From Mycobacterium sp. ACS4331 (lineage in GTDB: Bacteria > Actinomycetota > Actinomycetes > Mycobacteriales > Mycobacteriaceae), in assembly GCF_001667265.1 (NCBI RefSeq), contig NZ_LZHW01000011.1, forward strand, positions 1 through 64,000: a stretch of 64,000 bases of DNA, written 5' to 3'. The notes under the pieces are model-generated. The model was not told where the DNA came from and did not search any database. It saw only the letters and a list, made by a program, of their open reading frames with translations. Shown here piece after piece: positions 26,709-36,430 of the stretch; position 1 is the stretch's first letter, and each line of letters begins with the position of its first letter. The translations under genes and the position numbers were made by a program.

Positions 26709-27509
26709 CTAAGCCTTGAAATAGACGAGTTGGTGGGTGCTGGCCAGCAGTTGGCCCGTGCGACTCCACAGTTGGCCGCTCTGGTCGAAGTAACCGGCGG
26801 AGAAGCGGTTGGCGCGTGCCGTCCCGAGCACGTAGTCGTCGCCCACGGTGGTCAACTCGTCGACGCTGGCGTGGAAGTAGGTCGTCATCGAGATGGTGCC
26901 CGACGGCACGAACCCACCGCGCCGCAGAAACGTCCTGGGATAGAAGATGTCGCTCACCGCCGCGAGCGCGGCATGGTCGAGGGCGCGTCCTCGCCCGTCG
27001 CGCACCCAGAGGGTGGTGGTCGACGTCGGACTGGGGCCGTCGTCGGGGCCGGGGATCGCGCCCTCCACGAAGCGCATCTCGTAGTTGCGCACCCAGACCA
27101 CGAACTCACCGAAGCCGGTGGCCGGGATGTCCTCGGGGGGCGGCGCGGTCGGGAAGGCGGCCTCGGTGTCGGTCCAGGTGTCTCGGTGCATGCCGAACAC
27201 AGCGGTGGCGGTGGTCTTGGCCTCGCCGTCCTGCGCCAGTTCCAGCGTCCAATGCTGGTTGGTGCGATTGGTGCGGACCGGCCGGGCCGTGATGTCGAAC
27301 TCGCCGTCGGCGATCGGAGCCAGGTAGTTGACCGTCAGCGCGAGTGGCTCACCCTGCCGAGCGGGATGCCGTTCCGCTGCGCTGAGCAGCGTCGCGGCGG
27401 TGACACCGCCGAACGGGCCCACCATGTTGGCCCATTCCGGTTGAGTGCGGCCGCGCATCAGATCGTCTGCGACCTGGTCCAGGGTGAGGGCGCTGTCGAG
27501 AGGATGCAT
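26709..27509 (-). CDS. Acyl-CoA thioesterase (TesB-like double hotdog)
   Basis: 266 aa. The layout fits the TesB-like thioesterase family: N-terminal hotdog with GPFGGVTAATLLSAAERH, C-terminal hotdog with DHAALAAVSDIFYPRTF (Asp in the usual catalytic region) and SMTTYFHAS. It should hydrolyse acyl-CoA esters. The ATG chosen has no ribosome binding site, but TACCGT lies exactly seven bases upstream, as for a leaderless mRNA. The stop lies 3 bp from the converging hrpA end. Confidence 0.8.
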   Translation of the reverse strand: MHPLDSALTLDQVADDLMRGRTQPEWANMVGPFGGVTAATLLSAAERHPARQGEPLALTVNYLAPIADGEFDITARPVRTNRTNQHWTLELAQDGEAKTTATAVFGMHRDTWTDTEAAFPTAPPPEDIPATGFGEFVVWVRNYEMRFVEGAIPGPDDGPSPTSTTTLWVRDGRGRALDHAALAAVSDIFYPRTFLRRGGFVPSGTISMTTYFHASVDELTTVGDDYVLGTARANRFSAGYFDQSGQLWSRTGQLLASTHQLVYFKA

Positions 27510-27516
27510 AGACCAA

Positions 27517-27522
27517 ACGGTA
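27517..27522 (-). promoter_or_regulatory. Possible -10 box for leaderless thioesterase mRNA
   Basis: TACCGT on the minus strand, seven bases before the ATG at 27509. Transcription would start at the A of the start codon. No clear -35 was seen. Confidence 0.45.
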
Positions 27523-27608
27523 CATCCAAGCATGGTGTCGCGCCCCATCGGACCCGGATCATCCGAACTCGACCCGCAGCCGCCCGCCGTTGGACACGAT
27601 GGACCGCG

Positions 27609-28508
27609 ATGAGCGAAACCGGCACCACCCGCAGCAGGGCACGGTCACTGGCGATCGTCTCGGCGGCCTACGCCGTGGCCGTCGGCGTCGCGGCCCTGTG
27701 GCTCTGGCAGGGGCCCAGCACGGGTCAGCTTCTGGCCGACACCCTGATCGCCGACGTTCTGGCCACCGTGGTGGTCTTCGCGTTCAGTCGGTTCTGGCAC
27801 AACTCGAGCTTCTACGACGCCTATTGGAGCGTGATCCCGCCCCTGCTGCTCTTCTACTGGTGGTGGCGAGGGGATGCCGGGGCGGACCAGGTGCACTGCT
27901 GGCTGGTCGCCGTCGTGGTGGTGTTCTGGGCGGTGCGCCTGACGGCGAACTGGGTCTACGGGTTCCCGGGTCTGCACCATGAGGACTGGCGCTACGCGAT
28001 GTTTCGTGAGCGCGGCGGCCGCTGGGAGTTCGTCGTCGACCTTGTGGCGATCCACCTGATTCCGACCGTCCAGGTGTTCCTCGGGATGCTTCCGGTGTAC
28101 GTCGCGGTGACGCGTCCCGGCCCGGGGGTGATCTGGTTGACGTGGGTCGCGTTCGGCGTCGGGGTGGCCGCGGTGTTCCTCGAACTCGTGGCCGATGTGC
28201 AGATGCACCGGTTCGTGGCGCGGCGGCGTCCAGGTGAGGTGATGGACCGCGGGCTGTGGAGTTGGTCGAGGCATCCGAACTACTTCGGCGAGTGCGGTTT
28301 CTGGTTCGCGCTGGCTCTGTTCGGGGTCGCGGCCGCGCCGTCGCAGTGGTGGTGGCTGTTCGTTGGGGTTGTCGCGATGGTGGCGATGTTCCTCGGGGCC
28401 AGCATCCCGATGATGGAGCAGCGCAGTCTGGAACGGCGTCCCGACTACGCCGACGTCATCGCGAGGGTGTCGCGGTTCGTGCCCCGCCCACCGCGGACCG
28501 CGCGGTGA
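27609..28508 (+). CDS. DUF1295 membrane protein (steroid-reductase-like fold)
   Basis: 299 aa, mostly membrane helices. The C-terminal signature WSRHPNYFGECGFW is that of the DUF1295 / steroid 5-alpha-reductase / isoprenylcysteine methyltransferase superfamily. The exact reaction is unknown for most bacterial members; reduction of a C=C bond in a lipid is one option. The ATG is 100 bp from the divergent thioesterase. Its stop overlaps the next start as GTGA. Confidence 0.85.
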   Translation: MSETGTTRSRARSLAIVSAAYAVAVGVAALWLWQGPSTGQLLADTLIADVLATVVVFAFSRFWHNSSFYDAYWSVIPPLLLFYWWWRGDAGADQVHCWLVAVVVVFWAVRLTANWVYGFPGLHHEDWRYAMFRERGGRWEFVVDLVAIHLIPTVQVFLGMLPVYVAVTRPGPGVIWLTWVAFGVGVAAVFLELVADVQMHRFVARRRPGEVMDRGLWSWSRHPNYFGECGFWFALALFGVAAAPSQWWWLFVGVVAMVAMFLGASIPMMEQRSLERRPDYADVIARVSRFVPRPPRTAR

Positions 28509-29623
28509 CTCGCATCGTCGTCGCCGGGCTGGGCGACAGCGGCATCCTCACGGCCATGCGGTTGGCCCGGCACCATGACGTGGTCGGGATCTCGACCAAG
28601 CCCGCGCTGGTCAGCGGCCAGGAACTGGGCCTGCGGTTGTCGCGGCCCGAGGACTGGGCCCGGGACTACTGGATCGCCTTCGAGCGGTTCCGCGGTCTGG
28701 ACCGCGTCCGCACCGTCCACGCCGCACTCACCGGCGTGGACCTGTCGGCTCGCACCGTCACCGCGCGTGACATCGGCGGTGCGCTCATCGACGAGCCCTA
28801 CGACACGCTGGTCATCGCGACCGGCGTGACGAACGGCTTCTGGCGACAGCCCATGCTGCAGTCCGCGGACGACATCGGCGCGGACCTGCGCGCCGCGCAC
28901 GAGCGACTGGCCTCGGCCGGCTCCGTCATCGTGATCGGCGGGGGCGCGGCAGCGGTCAGTGCGGCCGCCAACATCGCGACCATCTGGCCGGACTCGCGGG
29001 TGGACCTGTACCACCCCGGCCCACGCGCGTTACCGCACCACCATGACCGGACGTGGCGGCGTGTGGCGCGCCGGCTCAGCGACGCCGGTGTCGGCGTGCA
29101 CGCTGGCCATCGGGCGGTGCTGCCCGCCGGGTTTCGCGCCGACGAGATCACCAGCGGGGCTGTCGAATTCAGCACGGGGCAGTCGCCTGTCAGCGCGGAT
29201 GCGGTGGTGTGGGCAATCGGGCGGGTGCGGCCCAACACCGGTTGGCTGCCCACCGAGATCCTGGACGACGACGGGTTCGTGCGTGTGATGCCCGACCTGC
29301 GGGTGCCCGGGCATCCCGGGGTGTTCGCGATCGGGGATGTGGCGGCCACCGACCCGTTGCGCAGTTCGGCCCGCAATCGCGCCGACGGACTGTTGGCGCA
29401 CAACGTGCGGGCCGAGATCGCGGGCAGGCCGTTGCGGAACTACCGTCCCCCGCGGCGGCGCTGGGGTTCGGTGCTCGGTCCGCAGCGCGACGGCCTCGAA
29501 GTGTTCGCGCCCAACGGGGCACGGTTCAGATTTCCCGCGTGGTCTGTGGACCGCGTGCTGCAACCGTGGGTCGTGCGACGTGGCATCTACCGTGGCGTGC
29601 GCGCCCAAATCAGGTCAGGGTGA
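28505..29623 (+). CDS. FAD/NAD(P)-dependent pyridine nucleotide-disulfide-type oxidoreductase
   Basis: 372 aa. Two dinucleotide-binding motifs, GLGDSG near the N-terminus and VIGGGAAAVSAA at about residues 140-151, plus the C-terminal FAD motif VFAIGDVA. There is no redox-active CxxxxC, so it resembles AIF/AMID or NDH-2-like proteins rather than disulfide reductases. The GTG overlaps the DUF1295 stop (GTGA); a two-component reductase for a lipid is conceivable. Converges with the acyl-CoA dehydrogenase at 29632, 8-bp gap. Confidence 0.82.
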   Translation: MTRIVVAGLGDSGILTAMRLARHHDVVGISTKPALVSGQELGLRLSRPEDWARDYWIAFERFRGLDRVRTVHAALTGVDLSARTVTARDIGGALIDEPYDTLVIATGVTNGFWRQPMLQSADDIGADLRAAHERLASAGSVIVIGGGAAAVSAAANIATIWPDSRVDLYHPGPRALPHHHDRTWRRVARRLSDAGVGVHAGHRAVLPAGFRADEITSGAVEFSTGQSPVSADAVVWAIGRVRPNTGWLPTEILDDDGFVRVMPDLRVPGHPGVFAIGDVAATDPLRSSARNRADGLLAHNVRAEIAGRPLRNYRPPRRRWGSVLGPQRDGLEVFAPNGARFRFPAWSVDRVLQPWVVRRGIYRGVRAQIRSG

Positions 29624-29631
29624 GCGTCTGG

Positions 29632-30792
29632 TCAGGGCACGCCGGCAGCGACCCGCGGCGGCCGATCGGCTGACGCGGTGTCCAGCACGAGCTCGGCAAC
29701 CCGATCACGGTGCTGTTCGGCACTGCCCAGCAGCGCGGCGTCGGTGGCGGCACGCTTGAAGTACAGGTGCGCCTGGTGTTCCCAGGTGAACCCGATACCG
29801 CCGAGCGTCTGGATGGTGTCGCGGGCGATCTGACTGAACGCCGCCGAGCACGTGGCCTGCGCGATGCTGGCCGCCAGCGCCGGATCGTCGGTGCCGTCGG
29901 TCAGCGCCCAGGCGGCGTGGTACGCCGTGGAACGGGAATGCTCGACATCGACGAGCAGATCGGCGAGGCGGTGTTTGACGGCCTGGAATGAACCGATCGG
30001 ACGCCCGAACTGCAGGCGCGCCTTTGCGTATTCGACACCGACATCCAGCATGTGCTGGCCCGCGCCGACCTGTTCGGCGGCCAGCAGCACCGAGCCCACC
30101 TGCAGTGCGTGGGTGATCACGCGCTCGGCCTCGTCGGGTCCAGCGATCAGTCGGGCTGTGGCGCCGGTGAATTCGACGGTGGCCTGCGGGCGGGTCAGGT
30201 CGAGGGTCACCAGCGGGGTGCGTGTCACACCCGCGTCCGCGGTGTCCACCGCGTACAGTCCCACGCCCTCGGAACTGGTTGCGGCAACCAGGATCACGTC
30301 GGCCGCACCGGCGTCGACCACCCGCTCGACCGTGCCTGTGACCGTGGCATCCGATCCGCCGGTGGCGGACACGGCGACGGCCGACGGATCGAACGCACCG
30401 GCCCGGTCATTCACCGCGAATGCCGCGGTCCTGCGGCCCTCGATGAGGTCGGGCAGCAGTTCGTCGCGCGCGGCACCTCCCGACGCGGCCACCAGGGCGG
30501 GAATCGCGAGATACACCGTGCCGAACAGGGGTCCGCAGGCCAGCGCCGCGCCCAGTTCCTCGATCGCGACGGCCTGATCGACCAGGGTGCCGCCGGCACC
30601 ACCGTCCTCCTCGGGCACCGCAAGACCGAACACGCCCAGTTCGGCACCCAAGCGCGCCCATACGGCGGCATCGAACGGCGGATCGGACTCCATCAGGCGA
30701 CGGACGGTCGCCTCATCGAAGTTGTCGGCGCAGAACTTTCGCACCGCGGCACGCAACTGCTGCTGCTCGTCAGTGAAGCTGAACTCAGCCAC
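29632..30792 (-). CDS. Acyl-CoA dehydrogenase (FadE-type), pair member
   Basis: 386 aa. FAD-dependent dehydrogenase fold: N-terminal helical domain, beta domain and C-terminal helical domain with ARLQFGRPIGSFQAVKHRLA and LGGIGFTWEHQAHLYFKR. GTG start with AAGGAG upstream, overlapping the stop of the next FadE gene by 8 bp. Adjacent FadE pairs in mycobacteria often form heteromers that oxidise unusual acyl-CoAs such as sterol side-chain products; that is inferred here from the tight overlap. Confidence 0.88.
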   Translation of the reverse strand: MAEFSFTDEQQQLRAAVRKFCADNFDEATVRRLMESDPPFDAAVWARLGAELGVFGLAVPEEDGGAGGTLVDQAVAIEELGAALACGPLFGTVYLAIPALVAASGGAARDELLPDLIEGRRTAAFAVNDRAGAFDPSAVAVSATGGSDATVTGTVERVVDAGAADVILVAATSSEGVGLYAVDTADAGVTRTPLVTLDLTRPQATVEFTGATARLIAGPDEAERVITHALQVGSVLLAAEQVGAGQHMLDVGVEYAKARLQFGRPIGSFQAVKHRLADLLVDVEHSRSTAYHAAWALTDGTDDPALAASIAQATCSAAFSQIARDTIQTLGGIGFTWEHQAHLYFKRAATDAALLGSAEQHRDRVAELVLDTASADRPPRVAAGVP

Positions 30793-31996
30793 GGGGAATC
30801 TCCTTCCAGGGCATGCCGGCGTCGGCACGCAGATCGCCCGGCAGGCCGAGCACACGTTCACCGAGGATGTTGCGCATCACGTCGGATGTGCCGCCCTCGA
30901 TGGTGTTGGCCCGGCTGCGCAGGAAGCGCTGTTGGACCGGTCCACGCCAGTCGGCCTCACCGTCGTCATCGCGGTCCAGCGCGTAGCTGTGGTACAGGAC
31001 CCCTTCTGGCCCAAGAAGATCCATGCACCATTGGTAGATCTGCTGATTGAGTTCGGCGCCCACCAGCTTGCCGATCGATCCCTCCGGCCCCGGGCCGCCC
31101 ACGCCCGCTGACGCGCGGGAGCGTTCCGCGGTCAGACGCTGCGCCTCGGAGCGCAGCCACAGTTGAGTCAGCTGATCGCGCAACACCGGTGTGTGCAGAT
31201 CGGGACGCGACGCCCACAGTGACACCGCATCCGAGATGGTGCCCGCACCACGCCTGCTGCCACTGCCGCCGAGCGCGCTTCGCTCGTTCATCAGCGTGGT
31301 CATCGCCACGCGCCAGCCGTCGCCGACCGCACCGAGACGATGCTCGTCGGGAATCCGGGCGTCGGTGATGTAGACCTCGTTAAACTCGGCCTGGCCGGTC
31401 ATCTGTCGCAGCGGCCGGGTCTCCACGCCCGGTCCGTGCATATCGATCACGAAGTAGGTCAGACCCTTGTGCTTGGGCGCATCGGGATTGGTGCGCGCCA
31501 ACAACAGACCCCATCGGGCGCGGTGGGCCAGACTGGTCCACACCTTCTGGCCGTTGAGCACCCATTCGTCGCCGTCCTGCACGGCGGAGGTCGCCAAGCC
31601 GGCCAGGTCCGACCCGGCGCCGGGCTCGGAGAACAACTGGCACCAGATGTCTTCGGTGGTGGCCAGCGGACGCAGCCAGAACCGTTTGAGGTCGTCGGAC
31701 TGCGCGTGCTCGCGGATCGTGGGGGCCGCCATGCCATAACCCATCGGATTCAACCCGAGCGGGACGGGTCCGCCCGCGCCCTGCAGGATGCGGTCGGCGA
31801 CGGCCTGCAGGCCCCGGGAGACGCCGATGCCGCCCTGGCCCTCGGGGAAGTGCACCCAGGACAGGCCGGCGTCGTAGCAGGCCCCGAGGTACTCCTGGAT
31901 CGGCACGGTCTTCGGATTGTGGTCGGCGATCACCTGTTCGGCGAGATCGGCGACCCGGTCTGAGTCAACAGCGGCGGTGCTCACCTGAGTCACCAT
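30785..31996 (-). CDS. Acyl-CoA dehydrogenase (FadE-type), pair member
   Basis: 403 aa. Conserved QLFSEPGAGSDLAGLAT (FAD and substrate binding), VLNGQKVWTS, and C-terminal NTIEGGTSDVMRNILGERVLGLP. ATG with no strong ribosome binding site. Precedes and overlaps its partner gene at 29632 and follows the carboxylase gene by 48 bp, so the three are probably one operon for activation and oxidation of an acyl-CoA. Confidence 0.9.
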   Translation of the reverse strand: MVTQVSTAAVDSDRVADLAEQVIADHNPKTVPIQEYLGACYDAGLSWVHFPEGQGGIGVSRGLQAVADRILQGAGGPVPLGLNPMGYGMAAPTIREHAQSDDLKRFWLRPLATTEDIWCQLFSEPGAGSDLAGLATSAVQDGDEWVLNGQKVWTSLAHRARWGLLLARTNPDAPKHKGLTYFVIDMHGPGVETRPLRQMTGQAEFNEVYITDARIPDEHRLGAVGDGWRVAMTTLMNERSALGGSGSRRGAGTISDAVSLWASRPDLHTPVLRDQLTQLWLRSEAQRLTAERSRASAGVGGPGPEGSIGKLVGAELNQQIYQWCMDLLGPEGVLYHSYALDRDDDGEADWRGPVQQRFLRSRANTIEGGTSDVMRNILGERVLGLPGDLRADAGMPWKEIPRG

Positions 31997-32044
31997 AGGA
32001 AATCGACACCCGTCAAGATAGACCTGGGGCGAAATTCGTTCGGA

Positions 32045-33613
32045 TCACCAGGTGTCGACGAACCGCGTCCGCCGCGGGCCGCGCTCATGCAGCGCGGCGG
32101 CCGACAGTGTCGCGGCGATCAGACCGCGTGTCTCGGCCGGATCGATGACGTCGTCGATCTCGAAGATCGCCGCGGCGTTGAGCGCCTTGGCATTCTCCTG
32201 TGCCGCGGCCGTGGCAGCCCTGACCCGTGCCTCGCGCTCCTCAGGGTCGGCGATGGCGTCGAGTTCCTTGCGCAGTCCCAGGCGAACGGCACCCTCCAGA
32301 CCCATCGGGCCTAGGTGGGCTCCGGGCCAGGCCGCGGTGAGCAGGGGTTCGCGCATGCTTCCGCCGGTCATCGCCTGCGCGCCCAGGCCGTAGCCCCGCC
32401 TCAGGATCACCGCGATCAGCGGCACCTCGAGTGCGGCACCGGCGACCAGCATCCGGGACGCCCGGCGCACCAGGGCGGCGGATTCGGCATCCGGGCCGAC
32501 CATGAAGCCGGGGCAGTCCACCAGCGAGATGACGGGAAGTCCGAAGGCGTCGCACAACTGCAGGAACCGTGCGGCCTTGTCGGAGGCAGCGGCGGTGATG
32601 GCGCCGGCCATGACCATGGTGTTGTTGGCGATGAATCCGACCGGGCGGCCCTCGACGCGGGCCAATGCGGTCACCATCTCAGGCGCGAAGCGGGGCCGCA
32701 GGAATGTCACTGAATCCACGTCGGCGAGGGTCTCGATGATCGGGTTCACCGGGTAGGCGCGCCGAGCACGTTCGGGAAGTATTGTGCGCAAAGGCAACTG
32801 GTCGGGAGCCTCGAACCCCGACACCGGCCCCTGGAAGTAGGCGAGCAGCCGTCGTGCGGTCGCGACCGCGGCTTCCTCGTCGGGCACCACGACGTCGACG
32901 ACCCCGTTCGGTTCCTGCATCGAGATGGGGCCGACGTCGTCGGGGGCGACCTCACCGAGTCCGCCGCCGGCGATCATCGCGGGACCGCCCATCCCGATCG
33001 AGGTGTCCGCGGTCGCCACGATCAGGTCGGAGCACCCGGCAATCACCGCGTTGCCCGCGAAGCACCGGCCCTTGACCACAGCGATGCGTGGCACCAGGCC
33101 GGACAGTGATGCCCACAACTTGAACGCCCGCACCTCCAGGGAGGACACCGTCGGGTAGTCGGTGTCACCGGGCCGGCCGCCACCGCCCTCGGCGAAGAAC
33201 ACCGTGGGCAGTCGCATGCGCTCGATCAGTTCGAAGAGCCGGTCCTTCTTGTGGTGCCCAAACACGCCCTGCGTCCCGGCCAACACCGTGTAGTCGTAGG
33301 ACAGCACCGCGCAGGCACTGCGCTCGCGGCCGAACAGATCCCCGTTGACGCGGGCGGTGCCCGCGATCAACCCGTCCGCGGGGGTGTTCGCAATCAGGTC
33401 TTCGACGGGGCGACGCGCGCGCTGCGCGGCGATCGTGAACCGGCCGTACTCGACGAAGGATCCGGCATCCACCAGATCGGCGATGTTCTCCCGCGCGGTC
33501 CGGCCGCCGGCCGCGTGACGACGCTCGACGGCCTGGGGCCGGGCCTCATCCTCGGTCAGGGCTCGTCGACGAAGCAGTTCGAGGTGGTCAGCGGGCAGAT
33601 CGGCCTCAGCCAT
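32045..33613 (-). CDS. Acyl-CoA carboxylase carboxyltransferase (beta) subunit
   Basis: 522 aa, normal size. Both crotonase-like halves of the carboxyltransferase are present, with oxyanion-type GG motifs and the C-terminal PGFMVGPDAESAALVRR and RRGYGLGAQAMTGGS. It transfers a carboxyl group from carboxybiotin to an acyl-CoA. No biotin-carboxylase subunit gene is in the window, so it must share one from elsewhere. Strong start: AAGGAG seven bases before ATG. Followed by two FadE genes. Confidence 0.9.
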   Translation of the reverse strand: MAEADLPADHLELLRRRALTEDEARPQAVERRHAAGGRTARENIADLVDAGSFVEYGRFTIAAQRARRPVEDLIANTPADGLIAGTARVNGDLFGRERSACAVLSYDYTVLAGTQGVFGHHKKDRLFELIERMRLPTVFFAEGGGGRPGDTDYPTVSSLEVRAFKLWASLSGLVPRIAVVKGRCFAGNAVIAGCSDLIVATADTSIGMGGPAMIAGGGLGEVAPDDVGPISMQEPNGVVDVVVPDEEAAVATARRLLAYFQGPVSGFEAPDQLPLRTILPERARRAYPVNPIIETLADVDSVTFLRPRFAPEMVTALARVEGRPVGFIANNTMVMAGAITAAASDKAARFLQLCDAFGLPVISLVDCPGFMVGPDAESAALVRRASRMLVAGAALEVPLIAVILRRGYGLGAQAMTGGSMREPLLTAAWPGAHLGPMGLEGAVRLGLRKELDAIADPEEREARVRAATAAAQENAKALNAAAIFEIDDVIDPAETRGLIAATLSAAALHERGPRRTRFVDTW

Positions 33614-33670
33614 CGTCGCTCCTTAACAACCGGGTGGACGATGACCCACGTTAGGCGACGGTGTCAGGGC

Positions 33671-34123
33671 TCAGCCCGCGGGCGGGCCCGGATTGGTCAG
33701 CACGATCCGCCCGAGTTGGCCGAGGATCTCGGCGGGGCTGGGTCCAGCGGGTGCGCAACCCGGCAGGCAGTCCTCGATCCGCTGCCACTGCTGGCAGTCA
33801 CTGGTCTTGAAGCTGGTGTCGCTGGCCTCGATCTGCACGACCTGCGGCTTCTTGCTCATGGCGTTGTCGAGGAGTTCGTCGCCGTTCGAGCGCTTCCAGT
33901 AGCAGACCTTGCCCTCCACGGGGCCGGCCGAACTGTAGGTTCCGGGCGTGATGTCGGTGCCGACGGCGTAGGTTCCGGTGCCTTCGATCGTCGTCGTGGG
34001 GCCGGGCGCGGGGCCGGGAGGTGGACCCGGTGGTGTCGGTTCGGCGGCGCTGATCGCGGTCGAGGCGCACCAGCCCGCCAGCGCCAGCGCAGCCGCCAGC
34101 CCGATGGTTTGCTTAGACCTCAT
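33671..34123 (-). CDS. Small exported protein of unknown function
   Basis: 150 aa. A signal peptide (about residues 1-26, ending STAISAAEP) leads to a Pro-rich linker (PTPPGPPPGPAPGP) and a domain containing GTYAVGTDITPGTYSS and CYWKRSNGDELLD, then two more cysteines (DCQQW, DCLPGC). The GTY...PGTY pattern occurs in small actinobacterial exported proteins of unknown role. The ATG lies 11 bp inside the end of the molybdoenzyme gene, so they are co-transcribed. No function is proposed. Confidence 0.75.
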   Translation of the reverse strand: MRSKQTIGLAAALALAGWCASTAISAAEPTPPGPPPGPAPGPTTTIEGTGTYAVGTDITPGTYSSAGPVEGKVCYWKRSNGDELLDNAMSKKPQVVQIEASDTSFKTSDCQQWQRIEDCLPGCAPAGPSPAEILGQLGRIVLTNPGPPAG

Positions 34124-36353
34124 AACTTGTCAGTGTAGAGGTCTGCTCGCGCCGGTCTCGACTTTCGTTGAGGACGCTCACTCGCCGCAGGCCGACGTAG
34201 GTCGAACTCAACGCCGGTGTCTGGGACAGCGGATCCACCGGGAACCCTGCCACCAGCAGGTTGCGGTTGACGCCGTGGACGACGGCTGGGGCTGAGTCGG
34301 CCGGGTCGAATACCCGCGACCCCCAGCCGTGGTCGACGATCACCACCCCGCGGCGCGGCCGGTCGTCGATCACGGCGTCGAGTTCCACCGCCCCGGCGGG
34401 GGAGAACACCTGAACCCGGTCACCCGCGGCGATGCCGAGTTCGGCCGCGTCGTCGGGATGGATCACCGCGACGCTGCCCCTGCCGCCGGGATGCAGACCG
34501 GGAAGGTCGTTGAGATAGGAGTTCATCGAGTGCCGGTGGCGGCGGTTGCCGAGTTGGAAGGGACGTCCCGGCGGCGCGGCTGGGGGCGGTGCGGCGAGGA
34601 GTTCCCTGGCCCGGGCCACGAGGCTGTCCGGCGCCAGCTGAATCCTCCCGTCGGGGGTGCGCAGAGCGGCGTCGAACCGGCCATACTCGCGCGGACCGAG
34701 CACCATGCCGTGCGGGTGGCGCTGCAGTCTCCGCCATGACAGTCGGCGCCCGTCCACCTTTCGTGACATCGCGATGATGAGCCGATCGATCCATCGCGGC
34801 TGGAACGCGAATGCGGGCCGCCGCGTCAGCCTGGCCAGGGTGCGCGTGGCGGCGATGAACTGTGTCACGAGCGGGGATCCGAACAGCGGGGTGCGCATGG
34901 CCAGCGCAAGGTCGACGAAGATCTGCCACTCCTCGCGGGCCTCCGGCGGCGGGGCCACGGCCCGTGCGCCGTACTGGACGTATGGCTCGTCGTGCATGTT
35001 GCTGGTGAGCGCCAGCAGGTCGTCGCGTTCGAGCCAGTGCACCGCGGGCAGCAGCCAGTGGGCATGGCGGTGGCTTTCGCGCTGTACGAAGTCGATGGCG
35101 ACCAGCAGGTCGAGTTGGGCCAGTGCCTCGTCCAGCGCCGCGCCGTCCGGTCCGGACACCACCGGGTTGCCGGCGTTGATGATCATGGCTCGGATCCGGC
35201 CGCGCCCCGACGTGGTGATCTCGCCGGGCAGTTCGCTCAGCGCGTGCGAACCCGCGACCATCGGCCGACCGGCCACCCGGCTGCGATGGTCGGGGGCTTT
35301 GGCCAGGCCGGCCAACCGCAGCGCGTCCAGGTACCCCGGTTCGAATCGGCGTCCGCCGGGCCGATCCATCCGTCCGGTGATGACGTTCAGGACCTGTCCC
35401 AGCCATTCGCCGACCGTGCCCGTGACGTGCAGGGACACCCCAGTCCGGGTGATCGCCATCGCGGTCTTCGCGGTGGCGAACCCGCGTGCGATCCGTTCGA
35501 TCTCGGCGCGTGGGATGTCGCATCGCTGCGCGAGGTCGTCGAGGTCCGCGGAGTCGGTCAGGCGGCGGAGCGCCGCGTACCCCGTGGTGCGGTGCGTGCA
35601 GTCCGCGGTGTGTTCCAGGCCGTCGTCGAGGATGACCTTGACCATCGCCAACAGCAGCGCCCAGTCCTGGCCGGGACGGACGGCGAGATGGACGTCGGCC
35701 CGATCCGCCGACTCGGTGCGGATCGGATCGACGACGACGATCGTCGCGCCCTCCCGTTGCCGCTGCAGGGCCCGCTGCCAGCCGCCGGGGGCGGTCTCGA
35801 CCCAATTCCAGGCACTGACAGCGGGATTCGTGCCGACAAGAAGAAAGTAGTCGCAGTTGTCGATGTCAGACACGGGCACCATGATGGGTGAGCCGTACAT
35901 GGCCTCGGCGACGACGTGCAGGGCGTTCTGGTCGACCGAACCCACCGCGTAACGGTTGCCGGTGCCGATGCCGTCGAGCCAGGCGTTCATGAAGATCAGG
36001 TTGGACGACGAGAATCCGGCGGGGTTTCCGTAATAGACGCCGATGGTGTCGGGTCCATCGGTGTCGATGAGCGCGGTCATCCGAGCCGCGATGTCGGCGA
36101 CGGCCTCGTCCCAGGTGGCCTCGACGTAGCGCTCGCCCACCCGCTTCATCGGCGCGACGATCCGGCGCGGGTGTGACACCAGCTGATGCGCGTTGCGGCC
36201 CTTGGCGCAGAAGTCCCGCCAGCTGTGCGGGTTGTCCTTGTCGGCGGAGATCTTGACGACGCGGTTGCCCGCGACGGTGACCTCGACGCCACACGAGGCC
36301 AGGCAGTACCGGCAGAAGGTGAACACCCGGTCCTCGGAAGGGTGACTCATCAT
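34113..36353 (-). CDS. Molybdopterin-dependent oxidoreductase with N-terminal 4Fe-4S site
   Basis: 746 aa. The N-terminus has a 4Fe-4S motif FCRYCLASCGVEV with a fourth Cys in WRDFCAKGRN, followed by the molybdopterin domains (VGVYYGNPAG-like segment, LVGTNPAV, INAGNPVVSGPDG) and the C-terminal molydopterin-dinucleotide-binding domain (VAVIHPDDAAELGIAAGD). Resembles the formate dehydrogenase / nitrate reductase group; substrate is unknown. Two adjacent ATGs fit as start. No twin-arginine signal, so it should be cytoplasmic. Diverges from the SnoaL-like gene at 36431 with 77 bp between. Confidence 0.87.
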   Translation of the reverse strand: MMSHPSEDRVFTFCRYCLASCGVEVTVAGNRVVKISADKDNPHSWRDFCAKGRNAHQLVSHPRRIVAPMKRVGERYVEATWDEAVADIAARMTALIDTDGPDTIGVYYGNPAGFSSSNLIFMNAWLDGIGTGNRYAVGSVDQNALHVVAEAMYGSPIMVPVSDIDNCDYFLLVGTNPAVSAWNWVETAPGGWQRALQRQREGATIVVVDPIRTESADRADVHLAVRPGQDWALLLAMVKVILDDGLEHTADCTHRTTGYAALRRLTDSADLDDLAQRCDIPRAEIERIARGFATAKTAMAITRTGVSLHVTGTVGEWLGQVLNVITGRMDRPGGRRFEPGYLDALRLAGLAKAPDHRSRVAGRPMVAGSHALSELPGEITTSGRGRIRAMIINAGNPVVSGPDGAALDEALAQLDLLVAIDFVQRESHRHAHWLLPAVHWLERDDLLALTSNMHDEPYVQYGARAVAPPPEAREEWQIFVDLALAMRTPLFGSPLVTQFIAATRTLARLTRRPAFAFQPRWIDRLIIAMSRKVDGRRLSWRRLQRHPHGMVLGPREYGRFDAALRTPDGRIQLAPDSLVARARELLAAPPPAAPPGRPFQLGNRRHRHSMNSYLNDLPGLHPGGRGSVAVIHPDDAAELGIAAGDRVQVFSPAGAVELDAVIDDRPRRGVVIVDHGWGSRVFDPADSAPAVVHGVNRNLLVAGFPVDPLSQTPALSSTYVGLRRVSVLNESRDRREQTSTLTSYEV

Positions 36354-36430
36354 CCCAGCGTGACGTTGAGCGTCCAAGCTGTAAAGTCCGAATCGCAGCG
36401 CTGTGTCCCGCAGCCGAACGAAAGAGCGAC

